A DNA stretch of 64,000 nucleotides from Phanerodontia chrysosporium (Eukaryota; Basidiomycota; Agaricomycetes; Polyporales; Phanerochaetaceae). Of this stretch, positions 1 to 12,050 are shown one piece after another. Each line of letters begins with the position of its first letter. Position 1 is the first letter of the stretch. Both the position numbers and the translations under genes were made by a program. The notes under the pieces were generated by a model, which worked only from the letters and a program-made list of their open reading frames with translations, was not told the origin of the DNA and did no database searches. The DNA is taken from contig MJGA01000004.1 of the NCBI GenBank assembly GCA_001910725.1, positions 868,001 through 932,000 on the forward strand, read 5' to 3'.

Positions 1-811
1 AGGATGTGCTCTTCCCTGTTCACTGCGTTCAGGTCGTCAAGCACATGCGTAAGACAATGAGGGTATCACCTCAATTTGCGCACGGCCTGACCAACTGCCC
101 AGTTCTTAAGAGGGTCAAGAGAGCCGTCAAGAGACGCTTCGATGACAGGAATATCCTTGAACTCTTCCCCAAACATGAGTCGGAAGGGAACGAAGACGCC
201 ATGGTCCAATCCAGCAGAATTCTTGCCAAGTCCATCTTGACCCCGAGGCTCCAACCTCGACACCGTGCGAGCTAGGAGCCCCGACTACACGAAACGTGTT
301 GAGTCAAACATCAGATTAACTGTAGCAGGGCAACCTCCTTGAATAATTCCACCACGCGCTGGGACACCGCAGAGTCGCCCCGCGACTTGAATTGCAACCG
401 GTACAAATCTGGTTGGAATCCATAGTAATCATAGTAGAGAGGGTTCTCCTCGCCGTAGTCAGTTACTGCGCATATCATTGAATCAGTACTATATCAGACT
501 GCAGAAGAGGCTTACTTACCGAGGCGTTCGCCCAGTGTGTCCCAATGGGCGCTGAACACAACGATAGCCTTTGGCTTATACTTGGTTAGAAGGGCAGGTC
601 CGAAGTCTCTCAAGAAGTTTGCGAGAGGACCCTTCGGACCGGCATGCTTCAGGATAGGGGAAGCTGCCGCTTCAGACTCAGGAAAAGCGAGCATCGGTGA
701 GCCATGGCCAAAGAAGAATGCCGGGATTCTTTCTGGGCTATCCGGCAATTCGTCCAGGGCTTTCTTCCACTGTTCTCGTGTCTTTGGAAGCGATGTTGCG
801 TTAGAAGTCAT
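1..811 (-). CDS. LigB/DODA-family extradiol ring-opening dioxygenase (3' end cut by window)
   Basis: This gene encodes a class III extradiol dioxygenase of the LigB/4,5-DOPA dioxygenase family, which opens catechol-type rings using non-haem iron or zinc. The ATG at 811 starts a first exon that carries two expected metal-ligand motifs, FFGHGSPML and VVFSAHWDT. A GTAAGT donor follows at 520 and the next exon starts near 465 with ERLVTDYGEENPLYYDYYGF, typical of the family. A third segment (about 263 to 66) holds SRLEPRGQDG and LDHGVFVPFRLMFG, the second conserved histidine region. The boundary between the second and third segments is not clean in phase, so an intron or a base error remains possible. 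The C-terminus lies outside the window. It is head-to-head with the MAT1 gene over about 326 bp. The family assignment is firm; the substrate is not known. Confidence 0.85.
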
Positions 812-1137
812 GGTACGTGACGGTGGACGGGCGAATGGGAAACGATGGAAGAGCGTGTATGCCAGGAGCCCAGCCAGGACGGCGAGTATTATATAGCTTC
901 TACCCGCCAGCGTCGCGTGCTGAGAAAGGTCAAGGGTAGAGCGGTGAGAACAAAGATGTCATATCGTTCATTTGCCCTCGGCAGGGAGACTCGCTCGCGA
1001 GCATTCGTAGTCGCAGTCCTTAGCAAGCGGAGGTCTGTTACGAGATCTGGCTCTCGTCATGGGCGCATCTCTAGACGCGCCGCTTGGGCAGGAGCGCTCG
1101 CACACGTTCTGAGGCACCGTCCACCATCTCCGCAAGG

Positions 1138-2487
1138 ATGTCAAATAGACCAAACGTTAGCAGCTGGCTGCGCGGGACCACCGTTCGCAAGGGAGGAAAT
1201 GCCCAGTCAACAAATACACGTACAGTCACTCCCCAGGTGCAAAGCACATCTACTACGATCTTCGGTGGAGGCGTGAAGGATCCATCTGGGAGGACGTCTG
1301 AGTACTTTGTGAGTACGCTGAAGTTACTGCATGTGTATAGGAACTGACGGCCTCTTTAGTCTATGGATGATCAATGCCCAGTATGCAAGTCGGATAGGTA
1401 CTTGAACCCCAAGCTGCGTCTGCTAGTAAGTGCCTGCTACCATAAAATGTATGTATCGAGACGAATTCGCATGTGCGTTCTACAATTACCTCGTCTTTAG
1501 GTGTGAATCCTGCATCGACAGACTGTTTACCCTTGGCCAGCACCGTGCCCCATATGTAACAAGACCTTGCGCAAGCTCGCATTTACGCCACAAACGTTCG
1601 AAGACCTGACCGTTGAGAAGGAGGTCGCTGTACGGCGACGTATAGCAAGAGAGTGAGAGCCCAGCTTTCTGCGAGCTTACAGGCGCATCCTGATCCATGC
1701 AGTTTCAACAAGCGTCCAGAAGACTTCCCAGACCTGCGGTCATACAATGATTATCTCGAAGAGGTCGAGGATATCAGTACGTGGCCTGTATAATACCTTC
1801 CACCCATCTTACCTTACGACAGCTTTCAACTTGATAAATGACATTGATGTCGCTGAGACGGAAGCTCGCATTGCCAAATACAAACAGGAGAACGCTGCAC
1901 TCATCGAGCTGAACATCCAGCGAGAAGAACAATACGCCCAATATCTTCGCGAACAGGAGGAGGCCGAACGACTCGAGCGTGAACAGCGCGCAGCTGAACT
2001 CCGTAGACTAGAGGAGGAGGAGCGCGAGGAGCGCGAAAAGGGCAAGCAGGAGCTCATCGACAAGCTCGAGACGAGCAACAAGGACGCTGCGAAGCTCGTC
2101 GCACGCTCGCGTGCGGAGGCACAGAAACGAGCGTCCGCCCGCACCACCTCGAGCACCTTCTCAAGCGTGGCGAAAGCGTTCCGCAATCGCGCCAATCAGG
2201 GTGTGGTCGTCCCCGACGAACCGCATGTGCCGATACAGGACAATTGGTACGCGTACGACGACAAGTACGCAGTACGCGATCACTACTTTGACCCGCTGAG
2301 CGAGGACGTGCGGCGAGACAAGGACAAGGTATTCCGCGCAGGAGGGTATCGCGTTGAGGAAGCCTGGGAGCGGGCCCTGCGCTTTGCTGTGGCTAGCTTG
2401 GACTTGGCTCCTTTGCAAGGGCTACCAAGCACGATCACTGCCGCTCCTCCTCCCGTCGACACTGATGTCGTTATGGCGTCGACTTGA
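1138..2487 (+). CDS. tfb3: TFIIH/CAK assembly subunit MAT1 (Tfb3-like RING protein)
   Basis: This is the MAT1/Tfb3 subunit, which tethers the CDK-activating kinase to TFIIH in transcription initiation and nucleotide excision repair. The ATG at 1138 gives an N-terminus of about 60 residues before a C3HC4 RING finger. The RING is spread over several exons and shows CPVC, then ACYHKMCESC, then CPIC. After an intron comes the family signature EDFPDLRSYNDYLEEVEDI. A long charged coiled coil (about 1860-2110, rich in E, R and Q) and a C-terminal region ending in DTDVVMAST follow. Length and order match fungal Tfb3. The RING exon contains an in-frame GTAAGT that is not used: reading through it keeps the ACYHKM residues, and the real donor lies just after them. 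Confidence 0.93.
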
Positions 2488-2844
2488 ATCTCACATTTGT
2501 ATGCCGAGGCCGTGGTATCGAACCTTCCTGTGTGTAATGACTAGTATGATGCAGTATGATGCAGTATTATGGATTGCACATCTTCTATGGGATATCAGCA
2601 ACTATTATGAGAGCTGTACGATATTTGTGCTGGTCAAGACCTTTCGGATGCTATGTAGGAGTGGGTAGATGAGGCGTAAGTTACTCCGGTGATGCTAGCT
2701 GATCTTCTTGCTCGTAACAACCCTCCGCTGAAGTCGCTCTCTTTCTGTAAGCGGTGCGGTCATGGGGAAGTAAAGGATCTGGTATTTATCCTTCTTCCTG
2801 CAAAGATCAACCATAATGAACCGATGAAACAGTCGAGCAGAAGG

Positions 2845-4589
2845 TCAGACATACAGTTTAGCCGGGCTCAAGCGGAAATGCTTGATCACTTTCGTAAAGT
2901 CGACTTCTTCCGTCTTTGCATCAGGACGTGAGCTGGGCCCGTGCTCCTCGGAGTCGGAGTCGATAACTATAACATCGTCATCATTTCCTGCCCGAAGGCG
3001 TTTCGCTTGCTGTGCATCGCTTGAAGAACTGCCGCTTTTGCCACTGCGAGGACGCAAGACCTGTTTGAAAAACTTCTTCGGCGACAGACGCTCCTTGCGT
3101 GGAGAACTCGCAGCGACATTTGGACCCTTGCGTCCTGCAAGCGCAGCTCGGCGGATGTCATGTGGAACCGCCCTAGCCTTCAGTCAGAATGCGGAAGAGT
3201 TGAAGTTCAGGGAGATCGTCACACACCTTCCTGGATCAAAAGTTAAGAGCTGGATTTTGTTTCCGACCCGCTCATACCCAACTATTGTGCGAGAATGACC
3301 AGAGTGCTGCAAGACGATGGGCATCTTGTCCGTGATGACTACAGGGGATGCGACTTTCAGGGCATCGTTGACATTCGTCGACTTAGGAACGTCTTGTGTG
3401 AAGTAGTCGACAATCCACTGGATCATGGGTCCTACATCTGTGATGAGACACCACGCGGGTCAGACAACCCAGGGTAAGAGCGGCGATCCTCTACACCCAC
3501 CTCGATTGTGAATATGGAAATCCACGAGATTCGATCTACGCGTGCACAAGTTAGAAACCAGCTGGTCAGCATAGACGGTGAATGCTTACGGAATGCCACG
3601 ACATGCGAACGCCACATATAACTCTGCGATTTTGGTCAGAGTTATGAGTGACAGCACGGGCCCTAATACCACGCACCTGCTGTCCCTATCCACTTGCTTG
3701 TCCCGACAAGCTTCTTCAGCTGATTCCTACCTTCTTCGTCGTACCCTTTTCCCCGCATTTAGGTAATCTGGGTACACCTAAGAATATTGGAAAACTCACC
3801 CTCTGACCAAGCGTCTTCTATCCACTGTTGAAGATTCTTCACCCCTGGAGGTATGGGTGCGTCCAGCAACGGAAAGTACATCGGCTGCAGTTGTTGTCCC
3901 ATAAGCGCTGCACAAGCCATCAAGAAATTCCGATATCTTTACGTGGGTAAGAATGGTTAACCGGAATGGTAGAATGAGCATACCCGCATCCCCAACCTCC
4001 ATCGAAGAAGGGTTCTGTTCCAATGTGAACAGCACTGTCAGCACATAGGTATGCTTTCTCGACAGCGCCTTTTGCATGAGCTTTAGTCAAAGCCTTTCTG
4101 AGCAGTTGCACGAGACCTGTGCAGTATTCAGTGAATCGTGTCGTCTCTCATAAGCCATGTACACTGAGCATACCAGGGGTGAAATTGGGAGGCGGCGGGT
4201 CATCCTGTGCAGGATGCCAGAACCTATCTCGGGACCTAGATCTTCTTCTCTTTCGTTTTGAAGTTTCCACTGGCTTGAGCGTTTTTGGCTTCACTTCATC
4301 CACGGCCACGGCCGAAGAAGGACCTGACGGGGTTCCATTCAACGGCGTTCATATGGGTGCAGCCTGCTTGTTCACCTTCAGCTTGGCCAGAAAAGTGACT
4401 GTTGTAGTGACTTGATCTCTGTTGCTCGCTGAGGTCATCGAGATCTTGTCCACATACTTGACAAGAAAAGGAGTTTCTAGATGGCGAGCGTTAGGAAACA
4501 CTTCTGGGGACGAGCGTGGCCATGAATTGATACCTTCGCTCGAACAGAAATTCTACATCGTCGCTGGATGCATTCTGGTGAGAGTTCAT
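2845..4589 (-). CDS. ZUP1/ZUFSP-like C78 peptidase with UBZ-type zinc finger
   Basis: This is a papain-fold cysteine peptidase of family C78, the family of UFM1-specific proteases and the K63-ubiquitin-specific enzyme ZUP1. The start chosen is the ATG at 4589 (MNSHQNASSDD). After one intron with a CTAAC branch point there is a zinc finger, CQVCGQDLDDL with two downstream histidines, like the N-terminal fingers of ZUP1. A Lys/Arg/Ser-rich linker follows. The catalytic Cys lies in DGGWGCGYRNF, joined over an intron. The catalytic His lies in IVLQHSGHSRTIVGYE, preceded by ITDKMP. The C-terminus is basic and then acidic, with DDDVIVIDSDSEE near the end. UFM1 itself cannot be checked here; the zinc finger favours a deubiquitinase role over UFM1 processing. 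It is divergent from the proteasome gene, 246 bp away. Confidence 0.88.
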
Positions 4590-4835
4590 CTAGAGCAGAA
4601 ATTAGGTGATGCTCTTCCGTCCAAGATCTCAAAAGCTTGAAGATTCGTCGTGGATGCCGAATACACTGCTCTGAACAGTTCGGGTACGATCCTTCGGGAA
4701 GCGCGCGCCGCGGTCTAATGACTACCACGCGAGAGCCACGCGAGCAAGCAGGAACGTTGCACGTGCAACTGAACGACGCAGACGCAAGCCTCGACGCGCG
4801 TCTCATTCAGCTGCCCGCCTTGCATTCCGTACACC

Positions 4836-6056
4836 ATGTCTAGCTCATACGATCGCGGTATGTCACATCCAAGCGTATGGACTATATAATAAACTGAACC
4901 TATCCTAGCTCTTACCGTCTTCTCTCCTGACGGCCACTTGTTCCAGGTACTGCATTACTGTCGGTCTTTGGAAATGCACTCGCGTTAACGGGAGAGCGGG
5001 ACAGGTCGAATATGCATCGGAGGCCGTGCGACGTGGTACCTGCGCGGTAAGGAATACTGGTGAAGATGTTCTACTGCGACTTACCCTGCGTAGGTAGGAG
5101 TCCGTGGAAAGGATGTCGTCGTCCTCGGAGTGGAGAAGAAGTCCGTGCTGCAACTGCAAGACCCACGCACGGTCCGCAAGGTCGCCATGCTCGACGATCA
5201 TATCTGCCTCGCTTTCGCTGGTGAGTCATACATACGCTAGTCCACTGACCTGCTCTGAGTCGCGTGTAATAGGTTTGACTGCCGACGGACGTGTGCTCAT
5301 TGACAAAGCGCGGATAGAATGTCAAAGCCATCGTCTCACTGTCGAAGACCCGTAACCGTTGAGTATATCACCAGGCATATCGCGACTATTCAGCAGGTGA
5401 TGATGTCAAAACATTCGCGAAGAATCGTACGCTAAGCTTTGTCTTCAGAAATACACCCAGTCTGGTGGTGTTCGGCCCTTCGGCATTGCGACCCTGATTG
5501 TTGGGTTTGACCCTCATGACACGAAGCCCAAGCTGTACCAGACAGAACCAGGAGGAATCTACAGTGAGTGGAAGGTTGGTTTCAAGCGTCTTAATGGATA
5601 TCATGGCAGGTCGTTGACCGCCACTTGCAGGCTAATGCGATTGGTCGCTCATCCAAGACGGTCCGGGAATTCCTCGAGAAGAACCACAAGGATGATCTCA
5701 GTCGCGACGATGCCATCAAGCTGACTGTGAAGAGTCTGCTTGAGGTCGTTCAGACAGGCGCGAAAAACATCGAGATCAGCGTCATGGAAAGTTATGGCAA
5801 GATTACTGTAAGCTTCAAGCGCCTCAACTATATTGAGGGGAGTGCTTATACTTCGCAGAGCCTTGACCTTGCACAAATCGAGAGTATCGTGCAAGAGATC
5901 GAACGGGAGAAGGAAGCCGGTATGTGAGCCCACTAATGGTTCATCTTCTCTCGTTAACTTGTCTCTCTAGAGGCGGAGCGGAAACGCTCGAGACTCGCGG
6001 CGGCGGCGGCGGGACAGGCAGCAATGTCGCAAAGGGCAGATACCCCGGCACAGTAG
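4836..6056 (+). CDS. PRE6: 20S proteasome subunit alpha4 (PSMA7/Pre6-like)
   Basis: This is an alpha-ring subunit of the 20S proteasome, acting in the nucleus and cytoplasm. The ATG at 4836 begins MSSSYDR; a short intron leads into [20 protein letters not shown], the alpha-subunit signature that gates the chamber. Later exons give [34 protein letters not shown], and the region [18 protein letters not shown]. The last large exon (5625 onward) contains [15 protein letters not shown]. The C-terminal tail is rich in Glu, Arg and Ala and ends at the TAG at 6054-6056. The residues around the turn and the C-terminal tail fit alpha4 better than the other six alpha subunits. All exons read without a break. 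Confidence 0.94.
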
Positions 6057-6253
6057 ACACAAATTTTTCTGGACCTTCATGTATATCAGTTGTCGAATAC
6101 TTACGCATTCAAAGACCACGCTCTTGCTGCCACGTTCGTTTCTCCCAAATATTGGTAGGTGAACGAAAGGGCGCTTACTGACACGTAACACCGCTGTTTC
6201 GAGTTCATTACGCGCGGACTGGTCACTGTACGCGTCTTCCACTTTCTACCACC

Positions 6254-9200
6254 ATGGCCCGTAGCGACACTCAGACGGGGCCGCTGGCCGTCCCGTTTGT
6301 GTCGCTGAAACACATTCTCCTGTCCGAGATTCTGTCGGTCACTTCCGTCATGCGCAAGAACTCGAGATGGGCCATGTCCACCCATCCATTCAGCAACACC
6401 GGAGAATCTGCGCTAGCCACCAGCCTTGGGCTAAGGCGCACGCGGCCATTTCAAAGCTCTTACATCTCTGAGCATGGTAGCAATGAGCAGGAATTAATGC
6501 GAGGGTTTCAGGACCTCAGGCGGACAGTCAAGGACGTCGAAGGTGTGTGCGCGTGGCGCGGTCGCACTCTACACTCATTCTTATGAGCATCCGACAGATA
6601 TACGCTCTATCCCTCTCACTACCCTACTCGGTCCTTTCTTTGCCATCATCCGATCGCCATTGTCAACTGGGCCATAACGTCCGCTGCGCTTTCCGCCCTC
6701 CACAGCTTCTTCCAATGCAACCTCATACATCCCGGTGCCGTCTCCTTAGGCGCATGCCTAAGTGAGCTCAGCAATACCGTGTCACGGTGTAAATTCGAGG
6801 CTAGCGATTCTTCGGGTGACGAGGTCACCCTGCTCAAGATTATGACCGTGATCCAAGATTGTATGTGTAGTCCCGTGGGGGACGAACTCGGCGACATCGA
6901 GGTGTGCGAGATGTTGGAGACAGTCCTAACGACGTGCTGTCAAATGCGGCTCAGCGGTGGGTCTTCTCGCCGTCTGTGGGAGCTAGGAAAACATGTACTT
7001 ACGATTGTTATATACGAAGAAATATTGAGGCGTTCGGCGGAAGCGACTATGCATGCTCTTGTGAAGACCGCTTTCACTCGGTTATATTCACTGGATGCCG
7101 AAGAAGAGGAAAGAAAGCTATCTGACACCGACTCGAGCAGTCAGGATATGGAAGGCAAGATGACTGTTACGACAGAGGCCTCTGAGCAGCAACGACCTCA
7201 ACAAGAAGTTGAAGGTGAAGACAGTGGCGCCACTCTGTCGCCTCAGCCTCCACAGGCTAGCGAACAGCCGATTTCCCCCACTGGTCCACGAGCGAGATGT
7301 GAGTATTCAAGCGTAGGGTGCCCGTGATTTATTGACGTGCCGCACAGACGGCCTACCGTCTATACTCGAACTTCTACGTGTCCTCATCAATATTCTCGAT
7401 CCTACCGACCAGGCACACACTGATTCGACGCGGCTGACCGCCCTCAGGATCCTCAACGTCGCGTTTGAGACCGCCGGCTCACGAATTTGTGACTTCCCTT
7501 CGCTGTCTGGGCTCGTCTTTGACCATGGGTGCAAATATCTCTTCCAGTTAGCGCGATCAGACAGTCCTGCGGTACTGCAGACTACTTTGCGCGTAATCTC
7601 TACGATGTTTGAGACTATGCGACGTGATCTCAAACTCCAGCAAGAGCTCTTTTTGACGTTCACCATCGACCGGCTTGCACCTCCACAGAACGCCGTGAAG
7701 ACCCAGCTGACGAAGGCTGGCGTGTCCCCACGTCCAGGGACCCCTGTATCTGGTTCGCCCCGGCTGGCTCCCGTTGGTCTTGATGCCGAGCTCGACAAGA
7801 CGCCTTCTACACCACGGCTACCAGTTGCACCCGCCCGTGGAGACACCCGCGAACTACTGTTGGAAACCCTCGCCCTTATCTCTCGCCATCCGAGCTTTAT
7901 GGTCGATCTCTATACCAACTATGACTGCGACATGAACTGTGAGAACATGTTTGAGCGGTTAGTCGACTTTGCTACGAAGGTACGCTTTTTGCCATTCCGT
8001 GGCGCACTGATTAATGTATCGATCATGACAACAGGGCATATATCCCAGTCAATATGGCAATGGGCAAGACATGCCACCGCAGACATCTCAGTATCTCTGT
8101 TTGGATCTACTGCTCGCCTTTGTGAACCATATGACCGCGAGAGCTGAAGGTGTAAGTACTCATGCCGTCTGTTGTATGGATACAAGCTCATAATTCCATT
8201 TAGCAAGGCGAGCCTTGGCCAGAGGTGAGCCTCATCTGTGTACTCACATAGTCGCCCTTACTGATGAGGATCTTAGGGCTATGTCTCGCTCGATGAGTTG
8301 CAGAAGATCAAGTCGCAGAAGAAGCTGATCCTGACTGGTTTGTCACGTTTCAATGCGAAACCGAAGACCGGAATTGCGTTTTTAGAGGAGAACAAACTCA
8401 TTTACACCGACCCGAACGAACCTCGCGCGCACAGTCTGGCAGTGTTCCTGAAGAACTCAACAAGATTAGACAAGCGATTGCTGGGTGACTTCCTCTCAAG
8501 GCCAGATAACCTCGATGTCTTGAAGGCGTTTGTCAGTCTCTTTGATTTCAGAGGGGTACATCATTGTTCTTTAACAAAACTATTCGCAACTGACTTTCTT
8601 TAAGAAATCTGTTGCCGACGCCATGCGCGAGCTGCTGGAAACCTTCCGCCTTCCGGGCGAATCTCAGCAGATCAATCGTATAACTGAGACGTTTGCCGAG
8701 ATTTACTTTGCATCTGGCCCAGGTAAGCATTGATCAACTTCTCAACACATATTTATTGACGAGGAAACCCGCAGCCGAGGTGAAATCACAGGACGCAGTA
8801 TACGTGCTGGCTTATTCGATCATCATGCTTAACACGGATCTGCATAATCCACAAGTCCGGGTACGTTCTCTGTCTTTCACGAGAATGTGCGCACCATCTG
8901 ATATAGAGCGCAAGAAACGGATGACAATAGAGGACTACATGCGCAACCTTCGTGGCGTGAATGACGGGTCAGATTTCTCGCAAGAGTACCTTGTAAGTAC
9001 GGCTTAGTTTCTGATTCATCACCACATCTCACATACTCCCTTGTAGCTCGATATCTACGAGAGTATTCGCAAGCGGGAGATTGTAATGCCCGAAGAGCAT
9101 ACGGGTCAACTTGGCTTCGAATACGCTTGGAAAGAACTTCTCGCACGAGCAAGGCAAGCCGGTGTGTTCGAGTCTTCATGCCGGCTGTGTGTGCATATCG

Positions 9201-11704
9201 TTGACAGTGCACTCAGGCAAGGTTATGACGTGTAACACATCGGCCTTCGACAGCGATATGTTCAAGATCGTCTGGAAACCGGTTGTTTCTGCCATTGCAT
9301 ACGCGTTCATCTCATTCGAAGACGATTATGTCATCGAGAGGGCGATCACAGGCTTCCGACAATGTGCTACTCTTGCGCGGCACTTCCAGCTGCCTGACGT
9401 GTTCGACTACGTCGTCGTGTCTTTGTCACAAGCTACTGGACTTCTGGCAGAGTCGCTACCGTCGCAAGTCCCGAACTTTCCCGTTGTCGAGGTTGATGGC
9501 CAGTCCATCACCGTCTCGACGCTGTCTGTCAGGTTCGGCAGGAATTTCAAGGGACAGCTCGCCGCTGTCGTGCTATTCAACATTGTCAATGGCAACGGCA
9601 ATGCCTTGCGGGAGGGTTGGATGCAGGTGCGTATAGTGTCGAACACAAACGCAAGACATCCTAAGTCGGGTTTCTCTACAGATATTCGAAATGTTCGAAA
9701 ACTTGTTCTTCCACTCTTTGCTTCCGGCGCGCATGCTTCAGATGGAAGACTTCCTGGGCGGCACAACAGCTATACCACTGCGTAGAAGTCAACCCGCGCG
9801 TCCACCGCCGCGGTCCGATGGGTTGCTATCGGCCCTGTCCTCATACCTGATGACGCCGTACAACTCCAATGCTGAGGCCCAGGTACCGGACGCAACAGAC
9901 GCCGACATTGAGAGCACGCTGTGCACTGTAGACTGTATCACAGCATGTCGCTTTGACGAACTCTATGCGCAGATAATGTATGAGCCTTCCTTCAGATGAT
10001 GTATTGGAGACTAACGACATTTAGGCAACTCGATTCGGAGGCTTTGGTTGCTGCGATCCGCGCCCTCGAAGCCTTGGCTCACGAACGGACAGTCGCGAGG
10101 CTCAAACAAGAGTCAAGTGACGTGGGATCTGAGCCTGTGGACGAGGAATCTTTCACCTTACCCTATGACCCGGTAGCCATTTTTTTGCTAGAGACTATGG
10201 TGAGCATTGCTTGCCATACTCCTCAGTATATCGAAGAGACATGGTGAGTAAAGGGAATCCGTTCATTTGTGACTGTGCTCATTCGATTCAATCAGGCCGG
10301 TCATCTTTGAGCATCTGTCTTCTCTTCTCACAACGCCGACTCAATACAGCATCCTGCTGATAGAGCGTGCGGTTGTGGAACCTTACGGATTTGCTTGATC
10401 CTTGCGCAGAAGGTGAGATACACGACACTGTCTCTACCTCGGCCAGTCGCTGACTTGTCCTGCCGCAGCCGTCACTCCGCGATCAAGTTTACGTCTCCTT
10501 CGACCTCCTTGCAGGCTTACCGCAGAATGTTGCCAGCTCCGTAGCAGAGCAGATTGCGGCCGGCCTTGCCCTGATTCTGTCCAAGCATGGCCACATCGTG
10601 CATTCACAGACCGAATGGAACATCGTCTTCGCTCTCATGAGATCGACCATTCACCACCCAGAAGCATCGAGACAGACATTCGAACTCTTGGAAAGCCTGG
10701 TTTCGGACGAGAGTAGGCTGACGGCGGACAATTTCGCTGGTCTGGTTACGGTACTGGATGAGTACGCGACAATTGCGGGTCTCGCTACTGAGGCCCAGCA
10801 ACAAGGGCGTCGGACACAGACATTGAACTCCTCGAAGTATGTTCGCCTTCTTAGTTGATTATAACTATCTGACCATGGCTAGTTCTCCGATCGTGGAGCG
10901 GGGTCGCAAAGCGGTCGACATTGTCGCCAACCTCAAGAACGCATGGTCCACTCTCGGGACTGCGGGAAGTACCACAGGTGAGTGTCCGTCATTCGCGGAC
11001 ATATCATCTCTAGTGACATTTCCATTCAGCATGGCGCCATCTATGCCTTCCGCTGCTCTCGTCGCTGGCCCGTCAGTCTTCCAACACCTCACGAGAAATT
11101 CGCCAATCCGCCATGGTGCACCTACAGCGCATCATTCTTGGACCGCAGCTCCTGCTTAACGAAGATGATCAATCGCAAGTCGAGGAGCTTTTCAATCGTA
11201 TCATCTTCCCCTTGCTGGACGAGCTCTTGAAGCCGCAGGTCTTCCTCCGCGACCCCATGGGCATGCCAGAGACGCGCCTGCGTGCTTCCGCCCTGCTCTG
11301 CAAGGCATTCATGCACCTTGAGGCGCGCGACGGTATCAAGGCCGATATCCGTGTCCTCTGGATTCAAGTGTTGGACCTTCTCGATCGTTTGATGAACATC
11401 GACCGCAGAGACCAACTAGTACGTTCGAACATTACAAGACAATTTCATAGCTGACGTCAAGCCTTGACAGCACGAGGCCATACCAGAATCGCTGAAGAAC
11501 GTCATTCTCGTCATGAACGCGACAGGATCCTTGGTGCCTTCTCCAGAGGGCGGAGAGGATACCCGCGATGATCGTCAGAAGGCCCTGTGGGCGGCGACAC
11601 ATGAACGCATCGAACGCTTCCTCCCTGGGTTCCTTGCAGATGTTTTGCCCTCTACACCACCGCCTCCTCCTAACACAGCAGTTCCTCCACCACAACAGAC
11701 TTAA
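6254..11704 (+). CDS. GEA2: Sec7-domain ARF-GEF, Gea1/Gea2/GBF1 type
   Basis: This large protein catalyses GDP-GTP exchange on ARF GTPases at the early Golgi. The ATG is at 6254. The N-terminal half (6254-8150) corresponds to the DCB and HUS domains, including [12 protein letters not shown] and [19 protein letters not shown]. The Sec7 domain runs from about 8270 to 9000. It has [18 protein letters not shown], the catalytic glutamic finger in [15 protein letters not shown], and [17 protein letters not shown]. The HDS domains follow to the stop at 11704, with a Pro-rich tail. Near 10375-10382 the frame shifts by one base between LLIERAVV and [11 protein letters not shown]; both sides match the family, and no intron fits. 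Apart from that point about a dozen short introns are consistent. The SDR gene converges on it, 346 bp away. Confidence 0.93.
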
Positions 11705-12050
11705 AGCAGCTCTCTTCATACCTGGATATTCTGTCATGCATCGGCCATATTGTTATTCGTAGTCCTAAGTTAAATACACTCGCATGGAGCTTCACATTCA
11801 TCGAGCATGCATTCCGGGAGACACAGATGGCAATTGTGAAGGAAGTATTACACAGCCCACAGCAAAAGGGATGAATCAAGCATGTGATAGAATGGGTAAG
11901 CGGAGGGACAGGAAGCTGGTTATGGATGGCGAAGAAATTAAGGTATTAGGCGTGGGCGACTTGTATCAATAGTAGCTACGTTTAGCGAGTGCTCCGAGAT
12001 CCTGCATTAACATCCTCGATCCAAGAGAAGTCCTTTGGCAAACCGTTCCA
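11705..12050. other. Intergenic, convergent 3' regions
   Basis: This 346 bp gap separates the 3' ends of the Sec7 GEF and SDR genes. I see no supported gene in it, only likely 3' untranslated sequence of both. Confidence 0.7.
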
